DNA from: Chrysemys picta bellii
Lineage: Eukaryota > Chordata > Testudines > Emydidae
Length of the DNA stretch: 64,000 bases
Assembly: GCF_011386835.1 (NCBI RefSeq)
Contig: NC_088800.1
Coordinates: forward strand, 3,100,001 to 3,164,000
Direction of reading: 5' to 3'
Within the stretch, counting starts at the first letter, position 1; every line of letters begins with the position of its first letter. Shown one piece after another: positions 44,630 through 56,185 of this stretch. The notes under the pieces were generated by a model, which saw only the letters and a list, made by a program, of their open reading frames with translations, was not told the DNA's origin and did not search any database. Made by a program: the position numbers and the translations under genes.

Positions 44630-46789
44630 TCAGGAACGACAAACCCATAGGATTCGGAGAGAACGATGAAATTCTGGGATAAACTAAACACCGGGGGGCA
44701 CTCATCACTGTCACAAACTAACTGTGCTATGATTGGTTCAAACAATGATCAGCGATTTTGCTTTTTAAAAACAGAGCAAAACAAATTTGTTCATTTCTGG
44801 TCATCATCAGCAAAATCATTAAAAAAAAACAACCCCTGAAATGAAAAAGGAGTTAATACTGACTCAAAGGAGCACCAAAAGTACCAAGGCACTTTAATAA
44901 GGGGACAAAAACCAAACATTGGGATAACTCCAGTGTCATAGCCAAAAACAAATTAAAAATATTCATGAGGGTCTAATCTCGGTGTGTGAGCTAATATGCA
45001 GTGCATCATGTCTGTCCATTGGTGTCTAATATTCTGATGCTATCAGTAAAGCTCTTTGAGACACTGCATGTGGTTTTTATAAATCCTAAATTCTATTTGG
45101 TTCAGCTCCTGTGTCCTTTGGGAACAAGGGGAAGAATGTGCTCTTGGGATCTGAAATGTGCAGTCCAAAAGTTTTCCTCCCAAACTGTGTGTTTTAAGAA
45201 AGACTTTTCTGCTCTAGGATATTGGGCCAAACCTTTTGCTGGTACAGAGAAGCTGCTATATAACCCCGCTCCAGATAGTGCAGGGGGTGCAAAGAAGCAC
45301 AGGTTTCAGGTCATGATGTCACATCTTCACCCAAACATTGACAAACCGCGCCTCCCAAATGAGAAATTCAGACCCAGTCTTCCCTTGCAACAACAGCCGT
45401 GCATACGATGCCATGCTAGGCTTCCGGAGCCTAAGCGTGAGCCTGCCTTCACCGTGTGGGGTTTGGCCACATGACAGCAACAGCTAAAACCCTGCCTGCT
45501 CTCTGAAGGCAAGCTCAGGTTAGTGACACTTGTCATCGCTAAGATCATGTACAAAGGAGCTGCCTATTCCAACATGATTTGCAGAAGGCGTCACTGCTTA
45601 TATAGCCAGTGGCATGCACTGCTCTGCCTATCGCCAGCATGCTGCAGAGCTGCTACAAATCTAACTGTAACTTTAGAAGAGCCAATTATCTCCCGTCTGT
45701 CTTAGCGGCCAAAGTGAATCAGATTTAAAACCTTTGACACAAGTGCTCTCTGCAGTTGCAGTGGGTAAGTGAAGAATCCCGCATAAATAATTAAAGGCAG
45801 AGAATCCTTATGGGAAAATGACAACAAGTAAGTACATTGTGAAAGGAAAGAGGGGAATTTTGCATATGTGCACTGGATACACACACGGCTCTGTTTGTGT
45901 TGGCGTGATGCCTGTAGGAAGAAGTGCATCTTGAATGTCGGTGTTGCTTATTTGAGCCCTGTGTGACACAGACAAGGGATGGGGGGAGGCTGCATTGTCT
46001 TGATTTCAGAGGCGAGTTGAATACTACAGACGCTGTGTGTGTGCATGTGTATGTGTAGAAGGGACCCCATTGGTTTTCCCTCATTGTGGGTTTTCCAAAA
46101 GTTTCACACTTTCTTCTGCCTCCCCAGCACTAGGAGATTCTCAGGACCACTCCAGGTCCCTGTCACAGCACCAGGCAGTCACCAAGAAACAAGCACAGGG
46201 CTTAGAACTCAGTTTAAGAAATTATCTGTAGGGACCCATATGTTATTAAGAAATCTTGACCTCAAAGGCATTCCAAATGGAAGGCTTAGCCATAAATCTT
46301 GCGCCGTTCTACTGGTGCTCACCATGACCTAAACGTGCGTCTGTTTCCTCCTACCGCTGACACGACTACTGGCTGAAAGAAACAGCTGCTTCACGCTGAC
46401 GAGCTGCAAGATGGGAGAAACATCTGTCTTTGCTCAGTGCTCCAGCCCGGATCTGAAACGGGGGTGTCTGCTGCTTTTGTTTCAGCTGAGCTACAACCTT
46501 AGAACACAGGGTGCCTGGAAAGCATCTCACCCCGCGCCCCCCTTCCAATCCACACAACATCCTGGAAGTAAAGAAAGCAGTTATCTTCTTGGACTTTGAA
46601 ACGCCCAGCCTCAGCTACGTCCCTGCTGCATTATTTGGTAACCACCACCTGCATGTGTAACCCACACACCTCCTGGGTGGGGTGTTCTGTCCCATCTAGT
46701 GGCACCGAGACCGCTTAGAGAGAGAGTTAAATGAGTCTGCTCTGCAGCCTCAGTTAAGAGCCAGTTGGCCTTTAGCTCATGCTGTAGTG
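44630..46789. other. Long unassigned tract
   Basis: The 157-codon plus frame at 45001-45474 shows no family motif and I do not call it a gene. An AT-rich MITE relic may lie at about 44750-44870. Confidence 0.4.
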
Positions 46790-46865
46790 CAGGGGTGGGC
46801 AAACTACAGCCCGCGGGCTGGATCTGGCCAATCAGGGCTTTGGATCCGGCCCAAGGGATTGCTTT
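46790..46865. mobile_element. hAT element end fragment
   Basis: Starts caggggtgggcaaactacag, then 'cccgcgggctggat' and 'tttggatccggccc'. This is a hAT terminal inverted repeat with its GC-rich subterminal region. The other end is missing. Confidence 0.75.
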
Positions 46866-47692
46866 ACATAACAGTGTCACCTACTTGTCACAGCCACAGT
46901 GATCTGAGCCCACGGGAAGGTTGGTTACAGAAACTTGACAAAGTGGGAGAGGGACCCACCAGACCTAAAATACAGGGCAGCATTTTCAAAGAAGAGATCC
47001 CAAGAAGGTGATATTTTAACAAAGGCTACACAAATGATTTGAATGGGAAGGTGGGTTTATAGAAAGTATATAGAAAGTATACAGGCCTGTGGGTCACAGA
47101 CCTTCACACAGAGATGCTTCCCCAAAAACACAGCAAGCGAGCTCCAGTCCAATATGACATGTGTCATTTGCAGTTTACACACATTTCGACTTATTTTTTA
47201 GTGTGCGTAGTCTAAAGCCAGCAAAGTCTCTTCTTCAAAGCTCATTGTCCTGGCCTGACAGTCCCTATCAGTGCTTAGTATTATTCTTAAACAATGACAG
47301 AACGCTACCCTGGATCCCACCGGTTCTTCTCATTCACCAGGCACACCTGAATTAGAGAAATATACTACCAGGAGAAACAAGTACCCTCCGCCATGAGACC
47401 CACATTTGAAGGTACATCTCTGGAGGTGTCTTTTTAGGGGCAAATCCTCAAGAAGCAAAGTATGGCACAAGGCAACAAAATATGTGCCTAGAGGGGATTA
47501 AATCACTCTGCAAAGGCTAAAAGAAACAATGGAATTGCAAGTATTTTCAGACAGTGTCACTCTTCCTGGAGAGCTGGTGAGTCCATGTAGCATGAAGTGG
47601 TGTAAATCAGGAATGACTGTGGAGTTACACACGTGTAAAATCTGAATCAGGATCAAAGTTAAACGTCTGGCAGATTTTTTTTTTTTTTAACA
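46866..47692. other. Unassigned, with one short MITE relic
   Basis: 'gtggtgtaaatcaggaatga' with 'ggagttacacacgtgtaa' at 47597-47640 is a palindromic MITE relic of the 24976 type. The rest is unassigned. Confidence 0.45.
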
Positions 47693-47704
47693 CTGATCTG
47701 GACA

Positions 47705-47945
47705 AAAAGAACAGGAGTACTTGTGGCACCTTAGAGACTAACAAATTTATTAGAGCATAAGCTTTCGTGGACTACAGCCCACTTCTCCGAAGAAGTGGGC
47801 TGTAGTCCATGAAAGCTTATGCTCTAATAAATTTGTTAGTGGGCTGTAGTCCACGAAAGCTTATGCTCTAATAAATTTGTTAGTCTCTAAGGTGCCACAA
47901 GTACTCCTGTTCTTTTTGCGGATACAGACTAACACGGCTGCTACT
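47705..47945. mobile_element. Penelope-like inverted repeat with 12-bp TSD
   Basis: The forward arm 'aaaagaacaggagtacttgt...acttct' (47705-47785) is followed by an inverted partial copy (47790-47839). A second, longer inverted copy follows (47840-47945) that extends to 'gatacagactaacacggctg'. The block is flanked by ctgatctggaca at 47693-47704 and 47946-47957. I recognise the sequence as the terminal region of a turtle Penelope-like retroelement, by memory. Inverted and partly tandem terminal repeats with variable target duplications are usual for that group. No GIY-YIG or RT sequence is included. Confidence 0.75.
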
Positions 47946-48059
47946 CTGATCTGGACAGTATCTGCTGAACCATCCATTACCCAAGCACAAGGCAAGTGAG
48001 GCCACCTAAAGCCACTTTGGTCCAACAACAACTGCAAGGACAGCAATAATGGAAACAGT

Positions 48060-48136
48060 GGGCTAGATTCTGAGCTGGGGTAAATCAACATAGCTCCATT
48101 GACTTCGACAAAGCTACACTGATTTACATGCACTGA
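48060..48136. repeat. Palindromic MITE relic (Chompy-like)
   Basis: 'gggctagattctgagctggg' opens it. 'ctccattgacttcgacaaag' is the centre and 'ctacactgatttacatgc' the far arm. Confidence 0.6.
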
Positions 48137-48757
48137 GAGGTTTGTCCAATGAGCACTGGTAAACATCAAGGCTACTTCAGACCCTGATCATAATTCCATT
48201 GAAATCAGTGGGGGTCTTTCCATTGCTTTCAGTGGGCTTTGGATTGGGCTCTAAAATAATAACAAGATGAAGGAGCAAACACAACATGTAGTATTCTCAA
48301 ATCTTGGAGGATCATCTAAGTTCTCACTGCAGCCATCCCACAAAATCCACATGCAGAGGAGAAAGAAAAAGTGAGCTGTGAAATGGGAAAGAGAAATCTG
48401 ACAGCCCTTGGAAGCAGAAGAAGTGAAAGCGGGTGGTCCTCACTTCCAGTCCATGAACTTCTCTTGACATGAACCTTTTCCTGGAATAATAGAGACACAT
48501 GAGGGAAACAATGAACGCCACATTGACATCGCTGGAACTAGAGTCAGCATCAAAACCATTTCAGAGCTATAAAATAGTGGAATGGCCCATGAGATGAATT
48601 GTTCAAGGGATACATAGTTAAAGTTTGGGGGTTTTAAAGTACAGTTGTAGTAGGTTAGTTACAGTGATAGCTGGAGAACATCACTTTGCCAGGATTCCCA
48701 GCTGGACTGTGTTCCCAGCTGGTCTCAGTTCAGCAAAACACAGCAGTACCTCCTTCA
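48137..48757. other. Unassigned non-coding sequence
   Basis: A 'ccattgaaatcagtgggggt' and 'ccattgctttcagtgggctt' pair lies at 48195-48240. Nothing else. Confidence 0.45.
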
Positions 48758-49985
48758 TTTAATGCCCATCAACATAGGTTTATGGAAAATAGATCCTGTC
48801 AAACTAACTTAGTATCTTTTTTTTTTTAATGAGATTACAAGTTTGGTTGATAAAGATAACAGTGTTGATGTAATAGATTTCGGTAAGACATCTGACTTGG
48901 TACCACGTGACATTTTGATTAAAAAACTATAAAGATATAAAATGGCACATATTAAATGGATTAAAAACTAGGTCTCAAAATGTAATTGTAAATGGGGAAT
49001 AATTATCGAGCAGGTGTGTTTCTGGTGAGGTCTTGCAGGGATTGGTTCTTGGCCTTACACTATTTAACACTTAGCATCAAATGACCTGGAAGAAAACATA
49101 AAATCATCACAGATCAAGTTTGCAGATGACACATAAAGTGAGGGACTGGTAAATAATGAAGAGGACAGGATGTTGGTCCAGAGCAATATGGATCACTTGG
49201 CAAACTGGGTGCAAACAAACAATATGTGTTTTAATATGTAAATGTGTACATCTAGGCACAAAGAATGCAGGCCATACTTACAAGATGGGGGACTCTATCC
49301 TGGGAAGCAGAGACTCTGAAAAAGATTTGGGGGTCCTGGTAGATTCAGCTGAACATGCGCTCCCAGTGTAATGCTGTGGCCAAAAGGGCTAATGCAATCC
49401 TGAGATGCATAAACAGGGGAATCTCAAGTAGGAGCAGAGAGGTTATTTCACTTCTGTATTTGGCACTGGTGAGACCCCTGCTGGGATACTGTGTCCAGTT
49501 CTGGCGTCCACAATTCAAGAAAGATGCTGATAAATTGGAGAGGGTTCAGACAAGAGCCACAAGAACAATTAAGGGATTTAAAAACATGTCTTGTAGTGAT
49601 AGATTCAAAGAGACCAACCTATTTAGCTTAAGAGAGAGAAGGTTAAGGGGGGCATGATTATAGTTTATAATCAAGTGTTTGATAGTGGGCTCTTCAATCT
49701 AGCAGAGAAAGGTAGGATGTGATCCAGTGGTTGGAAGTTGAAGCTAGACAAACTCAAGCTGGAAATAAAGCATACGTTTTTAACAGTGAGAGTAATTAAC
49801 CATCGGAACAATTTATCAAGAGGTTTGGTGTATTGTCCATCACTGCAAATTTTTAAGTAAAGACTGGATGTTTTTCTAAAATATATCTCTAGTTCAAAAA
49901 GAATTATTTTGTGGAAGTTCTATGGCCTGTGTTATATAGGAGGTCGGACTAAATAATCACAATGGTTCCTTCTGGCCTTGGAATT
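48758..49985 (+). mobile_element. CR1-type LINE, 5'-truncated
   Basis: This is an old copy with RT and 3' end. IKFADDT (49117-49137) holds the catalytic box and is followed at once by a TAA. The frame at 49355-49657 reads AILRCINRGISSRSREVI, then LVRPLLGYCVQFWRPQFKKD, then LERVQTRATRTIKGF, the thumb and C-terminal part. The end 'tatggcctgtgttatatagg' with 'ccttctggccttgg' marks a subfamily that is also present inverted at 24424. Many stops and frame changes make it inactive. Confidence 0.88.
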
Positions 49986-50180
49986 GAAGAATCAACGTAC
50001 TTGGAGTATCTGGAGTAGTCCAGATAAATTCAATGTGACTACCTATGCAGTTCAAGTTATGTATATGCTGAAGTGCATGGCAGAATTGTGGCCAATAGAG
50101 ATAAATCCCAAAAGAAAAGCAACAAAGCAATGAGACAGGAGGTTGATGCATTATTTGATGGCCCAGTCACTAGCAACAAC

Positions 50181-51195
50181 CATAGAATCATAGAAATGCA
50201 GGGCTGGAAGTGACCTCAAGGAGTCATCAAGTCCAGTCCTCTGCACTGAGGCAGGACCAAGTTCATCTAGACCAGGCCTGGCAAGTGTTTGTCCAACCTG
50301 TTCTCAAAAACCTCCATTAATGGTGATGCCACAACCTCCCTGGAAGCCTGTTCCAGAGCTTAACCATCCTTATCATCGGAAAGTTTGTCCTAATATCGAA
50401 CTTAAATCTCCCTTGCCGCAGATTACTACCGTCAGTGGACATGGAGAGCTCCCTGTAACAGCCCTTAACACATTTGCAGACAGTTCTCAGGTCCCCCCTC
50501 AGTCTTCTTTGCTCAAGACTAAACATGCCCAGTTTCCTCATACGTCAGGTTTTCTAAACCTTGATCATTTTGGTTGCTCCTCTGGAGTCCCTCCAAGTTG
50601 TTCACATCTTTCCCAAAGATGCCCAGAATTTGCAGTTCTCCAGCTGAGGACTCACCAGTGCTGAGTAGAGCAGGACAATTGTCTCCTGTGTCTGACATAC
50701 AGCAACTCCTGTTAACGCACCCCTGACCAATATTAGCCTTTTCCGCAACTATTCAGTTTGTGATTCACTATAACCCCCAGATCCTTTTCAGCAGTACTTC
50801 CACCCTGCCAGAGATCTGGCCCTCAAATCCCTATTCCCAGTACCCCCACTAGCGCCCCCCTCACAGTCCCCCCACACAACTGCCCAGCACCCCTTTTTCC
50901 TGAGGGAAGTCAGCACCAAAAAATTGATTTCAGACCAATTCTCCAACGTATCAAGGCTGTTTTGAATTCTAATCCTGGCCTCCACAGTGCTTACATCCCC
51001 TCCCAGCTCTGTGTTGCCCACAATTTTATAAGCACTCTCTCCACTCCGTTATCCAAGTCACAATAAAAATGCTGAATAGTACCAGACCCAGGACTGATCT
51101 CTGTGGGATTCTACTAGATACTTTCCCCCTCTCCCCCAGTTTGACAGAGAACCATTGATAAAAACACTCTACAGCCATTAATATGATAAATATCA
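50181..51195 (-). mobile_element. CR1 LINE, 5'-truncated
   Basis: The tail on the plus strand is 'catagaatcatagaa', the reversed CR1 8-mer. Minus-strand translation gives RKLGMFSLEQRRLRGDLRT, then NLRQGRFKFDIRTNF, then VKLWNRLPG (50317-50541). Further upstream an altered PQRSVLGLVLFSIF (about 51060-51110) is the RT 'QGSVLGP' region. The catalytic box is not readable. The segment at 50805-50890 is C-rich and may be a small insertion. It faces the CR1 at 48758-49985 head to head at the 3' ends. Confidence 0.87.
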
Positions 51196-51451
51196 CCATC
51201 TCCTTTTTATTAGGGGAGTTGCCCAAGGCCACATACAAGTGCCAGAATTAGAACCTCATACTCTATCACCTCGGTCACATCACCACATCAGGCCAAATCC
51301 AGGAGCCACAGGAAATTGCATAAGAAAAAATATCTCATGCATTTTCCAGTTATAAGGGGTCTAGATAAGCATTGCATAAGCTTCTAACGTTTTGGATGCT
51401 TATCTTAACAGTGTCTCCAAATGTCAAGGTTCACCCATTGATTAGTATCAG

Positions 51452-51871
51452 TAGACCTGGTTAAGAACTTTCAGAAAATACTGATTCATCAAAATCATAT
51501 GTGGAAGCATATCGGTTTTGACAAAACTTTCGTCACGAAGGTTTCAGGATGGAATTTCCATCAAAACCAGAACGAGAATGAGAACCAATAGCCTGGTTGT
51601 CAGGGCACATCTCTGAGACCTAGGTGACACTGTAGATTCAAGGAACTGGGTTTGAATCAGGTAGAGCAGGGATTTGAACCTGGGCATCCCACATGAGTGA
51701 CCGAACCTCCAGGTTAGCACCTATTCTGGGGTGACAGCCCTCGCTCTCTCAGTCTCATTTTTTCACAAAACATTTTGAAAGGTGTCGGTTTTGTTCTGCA
51801 TCGGAATGGGAAAAATGTCGAAATCTCAAAATTTTTCGCTAAATGGAAATTTTGTTTTCTGGCCAGACCTA
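51452..51871. mobile_element. AT-rich hAT-like MITE, copy 4, with SINE-like core
   Basis: The left end tagacctggttaagaac and right end ttctggccagaccta are inverted. Flanks agtatcag (51444-51451) and attatcag (51872-51879) match at 7 of 8. The centre has 'agcagggatttgaacctggg', where ggatttgaacc is an exact reversed B box, so a minus-strand tRNA-derived SINE seems to lie inside at about 51600-51740. Confidence 0.6.
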
Positions 51872-51879
51872 ATTATCAG

Positions 51880-52345
51880 TGTCTTTTGGTAGCTTGGTTG
51901 CTATTAGCTTAAATCAATAAACACCTTCTTGTCCTGTACTGTGAATTGTAAGATGCGCTGGTTAATTTACAAAACACTTGTTTTCCTAATTGTCTCTCTG
52001 CTGTGTTTTCCTATCTGAGATGTCTAAAAGCAAATAATTGCAGCCAAGTAACTGATTAATCACTCAAATTAAATTAAAATTATAGAGAAAATGATTTCGC
52101 ATATTTAGATAATGCACATGCAATATAGTAGAGCTGGTAATCTTTCTTCCAAATTACCACTCTGTAGGGAAGAGATTCAATTAATTGTGAGGGAAGTATT
52201 TAGTACAGCAATATAAAGTTAGTGATTCAAATTATTGTGTAAGTTGTTGATACATTATGGTACTCCCTTGCTATTTAAATTAAAACCTCAACAAAATTTA
52301 ACCAGACCAGCATTGAATTAATATGGCATAAATTATTTAATACCG
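51880..52345. other. Unassigned AT-rich sequence, possibly constrained
   Basis: AT-rich with words such as ttaattt, taattgtctc and gattaatcactc, and no repeat signature. A conserved non-coding element is possible. Confidence 0.3.
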
Positions 52346-52397
52346 AGGGGTAATAGATTCTAGGGACTGACTGCTTTGGAGAACTTTACTTATTAAG
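52346..52397 (+). repeat. 52-bp direct repeat, left copy
   Basis: Matches 53353-53404 at 45 of 52 positions without gaps by hand alignment. It flanks the retroelement relic 52398-53352. Confidence 0.85.
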
Positions 52398-53352
52398 TTA
52401 TTATGCCTCAATACGCTTTGGTTTCACAATCAGCCTGAAAAAGATGGAGATCATTTACCAGCCAGAACCGAAACACCAGTATCATGAGTACTGTGATCCC
52501 ATCATCACAACTGACAACACACCCCTCCACTCCTCGGGAAATTCTGCTCCCTGGGTAGCATACTTTACAGCAACACCATATTGGATGAGGAGATCGTCCA
52601 GCACCTGGCAAAGGCCACCTTGGTATTTGGCAGGCTCACCCACTGGCTCTGTAGGGAGCGTGGAGTCTGCCTCACATCCAAGCTTAAAATCTGCCATGTT
52701 GTTGTACTTACTCCCCTCCCCCACGGCTGCAAGACACAGCCGCCCTACTGACGCCACATCAAACAGCTGGAGAGCTTCCATATTCGCTGCCTACAGTCCA
52801 GCTGCAACACTAAGGGGCAGGACAGGATCCCCAACACTGAAGTCCTTGAGAGGTGCCCAATGCCTGGCATCGAGAGCACGCTCATCAGGGCTTTACTTCA
52901 TTGGGTCAGAAACATGGTCTGCATGGAGGTTTCCAGGACACTGAAGGCGATGCCCTACAGCCAGCTGAGCAAGGGAACCAGCTTTAATCCTCGACCCATG
53001 CTCAGATATAGACACACCTTGCAGGCCAACCTCAAAGCACGCAAGATAGACACTAAAACTTGGAATCATGTTGCACTGGATGGACCCAGAGGGAGAGGTC
53101 TGTGCCATGAGCCCATGTGCACTTTGGAGGAGTAGTGTGTGAGGTCTCTGCAGAAGAGAGCATGTGGTAAGGCCAAATGCCTCAAACTCTGCCCCCAGCA
53201 ATGACTATACTTGCAAGACATGCGACTGCATTTGCAAATCCAAGATTGGACTTTGCTTCCCAGGTGAGAAGCCAGAAAAACAAATAAATCCAGAATTCAA
53301 GTCAATACCAGCTGAACACTCATCCATCGAAGCGACGGGGAAATCCATCGTC
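52398..53352 (+). pseudogene. Non-LTR retrotransposon ORF2 C-terminal relic
   Basis: Reading across frames gives KKMEIIYQPEPK, then EEIVQHLAKATLVFGRLTHW, then LTSKLKICHVVVLTPL and HGCKTQPPY, then RHIKQLESFHIRCLQS, then NTEVLERCPMPGIESTLIRA, then HTLQANLKARKIDTKTW. This order is the post-catalytic half of a non-LTR reverse transcriptase of the endonuclease-RT type. Near 53208 a YTCKTCDCICKSKIGL segment is a CxxC zinc-knuckle-like ending. The palm with the catalytic aspartates is not included. Stops and shifts occur at several points. I do not assign a clade. It may be the same family as the endonuclease relic at 27240-27905. Confidence 0.7.
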
Positions 53353-53404
53353 AGGGGCAATAGTTTCTAGGGACTGACTCCTTGTGAGAACTTCAGTTAT
53401 TAAG
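53353..53404 (+). repeat. 52-bp direct repeat, right copy
   Basis: See the left copy at 52346-52397. Both contain 'ttctagggactgact' and 'gagaactt'. Confidence 0.85.
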
Positions 53405-55439
53405 AACAGGACCATCTCCCCTTAAATATTTTTTACATCCTGGGAGTTTTTCTCTAAAATATCCTCAGGCAACAGTGCCTCATATCCTAATTAAGGCCTT
53501 GATCCTGCAAGTATGATCCTTCCACAGAGATCAAAAATGAAGGATTGAGGCCTACAAAAGGCCGAGTTCAAAGACTATTGGACTTAAAGCTCACCTATTA
53601 ATTTAATTAGACAAGTTTCCAGAGATGCATATTTGGATGACCCTAGATGAGACTCCACATGTGTCCAAAGACATGGCCAAATTTTGCGGTGAATTCCAAG
53701 AGATACCTACATGTGTGGAAAATCTGTTGAGCTAAACACATAAACAGGTGTACAGATGAATGTTCATCAGCCCTTTAACTGCCAACAGCCCTCTGAGATG
53801 GCCTCACCTGAAGCCAGCACTTAGTTGTTAGGTATCCAGGCTTACGAGCTGTGCCGACCCACCCATTTGTTCCTTAGCAAATTAAATGTCCCTGTTATGT
53901 GCCAGCACACCTCCCTATCACTCAGGTGATTCCTTTCTGTGCAGGGGAGGAATACGTGGCTCTGATGGGGCATTTGAACCATGGGTTTAAAAAGACACAG
54001 ACAAATATGTCAACTAACTCAGGAGCCTTCTGAGTTACATCTTGAGGCTGCTCTCCAGGTCTAAGCACTCTGGAATAAGCCAGTGAAAGTGCCACCCATT
54101 GCGTCTCAGTTAAAAATGGGTGCTTGAAAGCTTTACAAACATACCATGAAGTGTACTTATCAGTGTACCCATGAGAACGGAAAATACCAGATGTCAAAAT
54201 GGATCCCAGATCGATAGATTTTATATGTTCCTTTCCTATAAATTCCATGCACTGTAAATTCCACTTGAATACTTTGTAAAGCATTTATTTTTCTTATTTT
54301 TATTAAAAAAAACCAGACATATAAAAACAAACGGATGGGTGTTTTGTAGCATATTATGTTATATGCAGGGGAAGGATAATGTACCAAGCGCTGTTTCTTT
54401 AAATAACATATGATATCACTGAAGTATGTGGCAAAAAGTAACCCGATGCGACCCATTGCAATGAGACGCAACATCAGACATTTCGAAAAATAGCCTTAAT
54501 GCTGGCTGCCCATGAAAAATGTAGATAGCAAACGGATGACCTCAGTTGCTGTAACGGCTAAAAACCAATATAAGCAAACGTCTACCTGCTCTGCCCACAA
54601 GCTCTGGTTCATCAGCTGTTATCTGAAGTTCCACTGAACCATCTGGCCTCTCTCTAAATATAATTTTTATGTTCCTGTCAAAGGCGTTTGGCAATATACT
54701 AAGAGACATACTGGAATGCAAAACTATTCTGGAGTTGCTAAGATCGTCCCAACTTACCTACCGCACTAGTGAGAGTTTCGCCAGGAGGGGATTTCATTTT
54801 TTTCTTTCCTCGCCACCAGTAGCACTGTCCTGACTGTGGAAGGGCCAGGGGAAGGTGGCTGGCCAGGCCATTAGACATTGGAGCTGAGCAGAAATGAAGC
54901 TTTTAATTGGTTGGAGCTTTGTGACCACAAAAAAGGTTAAGTTTACAGGTGGGGGAATAACAAGGGTTTCCTCTTTCTATGGGAATCCCTTTCACAGTCC
55001 AGTATTAGAGTGAGATGAATAGATACCAAAGAATAAAAAACCCCAGAGTACGGCTCACAGTCCTTTTGTTCCTCTCCTGCTCTTGTCGTGCCCGCTTAAG
55101 TTCCCAGTGCAAGGTTTCAGTCTAGGATAACCTCTTGCAAGCTGCTACAGACAGTAGCCCTGGTCACCCATGCAAGCTGACAACGCCCCTCTAGGGAGAG
55201 CCTGTAAGAAATGGAGGAGTTTTGCTCTATCCACTCACTTTTCAAACCAAACTCATTTGCATTCTTGTGGGAGCGGCCCTAAAACCCTTTCACGGATGAA
55301 TGAATGAAGGGTGTTAATAAAAAGTTTGCTTCAAAATTCGAGAGTGGTGCAGAGCAGGTACTGTTCTCGGCAAGTGCGGTTATTCCGCACGGCTTGCGAT
55401 CCGGGCAGTGGTACAGAGGGGCAGGTGACGGAGGCTAAC
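53405..55439. other. Long unassigned tract
   Basis: Two kilobases without a named repeat or exon. The minus frames at 53922-54284 and 54160-54474 match no family I know. Confidence 0.4.
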
Positions 55440-56185
55440 GCCACGCTGTGAGCTAAGGATGGGATTCCCCTGCTTGTGTACACATGCGTGTGCTAGCTCC
55501 CATTGAGCTAACGTGAGTACAAATAGCAGCGTAGCCGTGGTAGCCCGGGTAGCGGCAGCGGAGGTGAGGAGTAGATAGCCACCGGTTTCAGAATGGTACA
55601 TACATGGCATGGCTAAACTAGGCCGCTGCTGCCACTACCCATGCTACTGCAGCTACCTCGTTATTTACAGTCATGCTAGCCTGGAGGGGCCAACCTGAGC
55701 CTGAGAAGGAGCCAGAATTTACCAATGGACATTGCCAAAGAGCCACAGGAATACGTCAGCAGCCCCCCATCAGCTGCCCCGCTCCCAGAGCCTGCTACCC
55801 ACCAGCAGCCCCGCCGATCAGCGCCGTCTCCTCCCTCCCTGCACCTCCCAATCAACTGTTTTGTGGCGTGCAGGAGGCTCTGGGGGGGGGTGTGAGAGCG
55901 AGGGCATGGCAGGCTCAGGGGAGGGGGAGGGCACGGGAAGGGGTGGAGTGGGGACAGGGCCTGTGGCAGAGCCAGGGGGTGAGCAGTGAGCACCCCCCGG
56001 CACGTTGGAAAGTTGGCGCCTGTAGCTCCAGCCCCGGAGTCAGTGCCTTTACAAGGAGCCGCAGATTAACTTCTGAAGAGCCACACGTGGCTCCGGAGCC
56101 ACAGGTTGGCCAGCCCTGCACTAGCCCAATGAGATCTAGCCCGAATGTGTGTACATCCCTAGCTCGTAGTGTACATGCAGCCTAC
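55440..56185. mobile_element. Foldback MITE split by a hAT MITE
   Basis: The left arm ('ctgtgagctaaggatg', 'tgtacacatgcgtgtgctag', 'ctcccattgagctaa', 'cgggtagcggcagcgg') is repeated inverted in the right arm. The right arm begins at 55620 ('ccgctgctgccactaccc') and resumes after the insertion at 56119 with 'ctagcccaatgagatctagc' and 'tgtacatccctagctcgtag'. The outer ends are approximate. Confidence 0.7.
55682..56118. mobile_element. hAT-type MITE inserted in a foldback MITE
   Basis: The ends tggaggggccaacctg and, inverted, cagggctggccaacctg match. The flanks tgctagcc (55674-55681) and cactagcc (56119-56126) agree at 6 of 8. The right side has 'gccacacgtggctcc' and other short palindromes. 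The 173-codon and shorter frames here are by-products of GC-rich sequence. Confidence 0.8.

Noticed and set aside
45001..45474. 157-codon plus-strand frame
   Set aside because: No domain, no splice or promoter context, and length within chance expectation.
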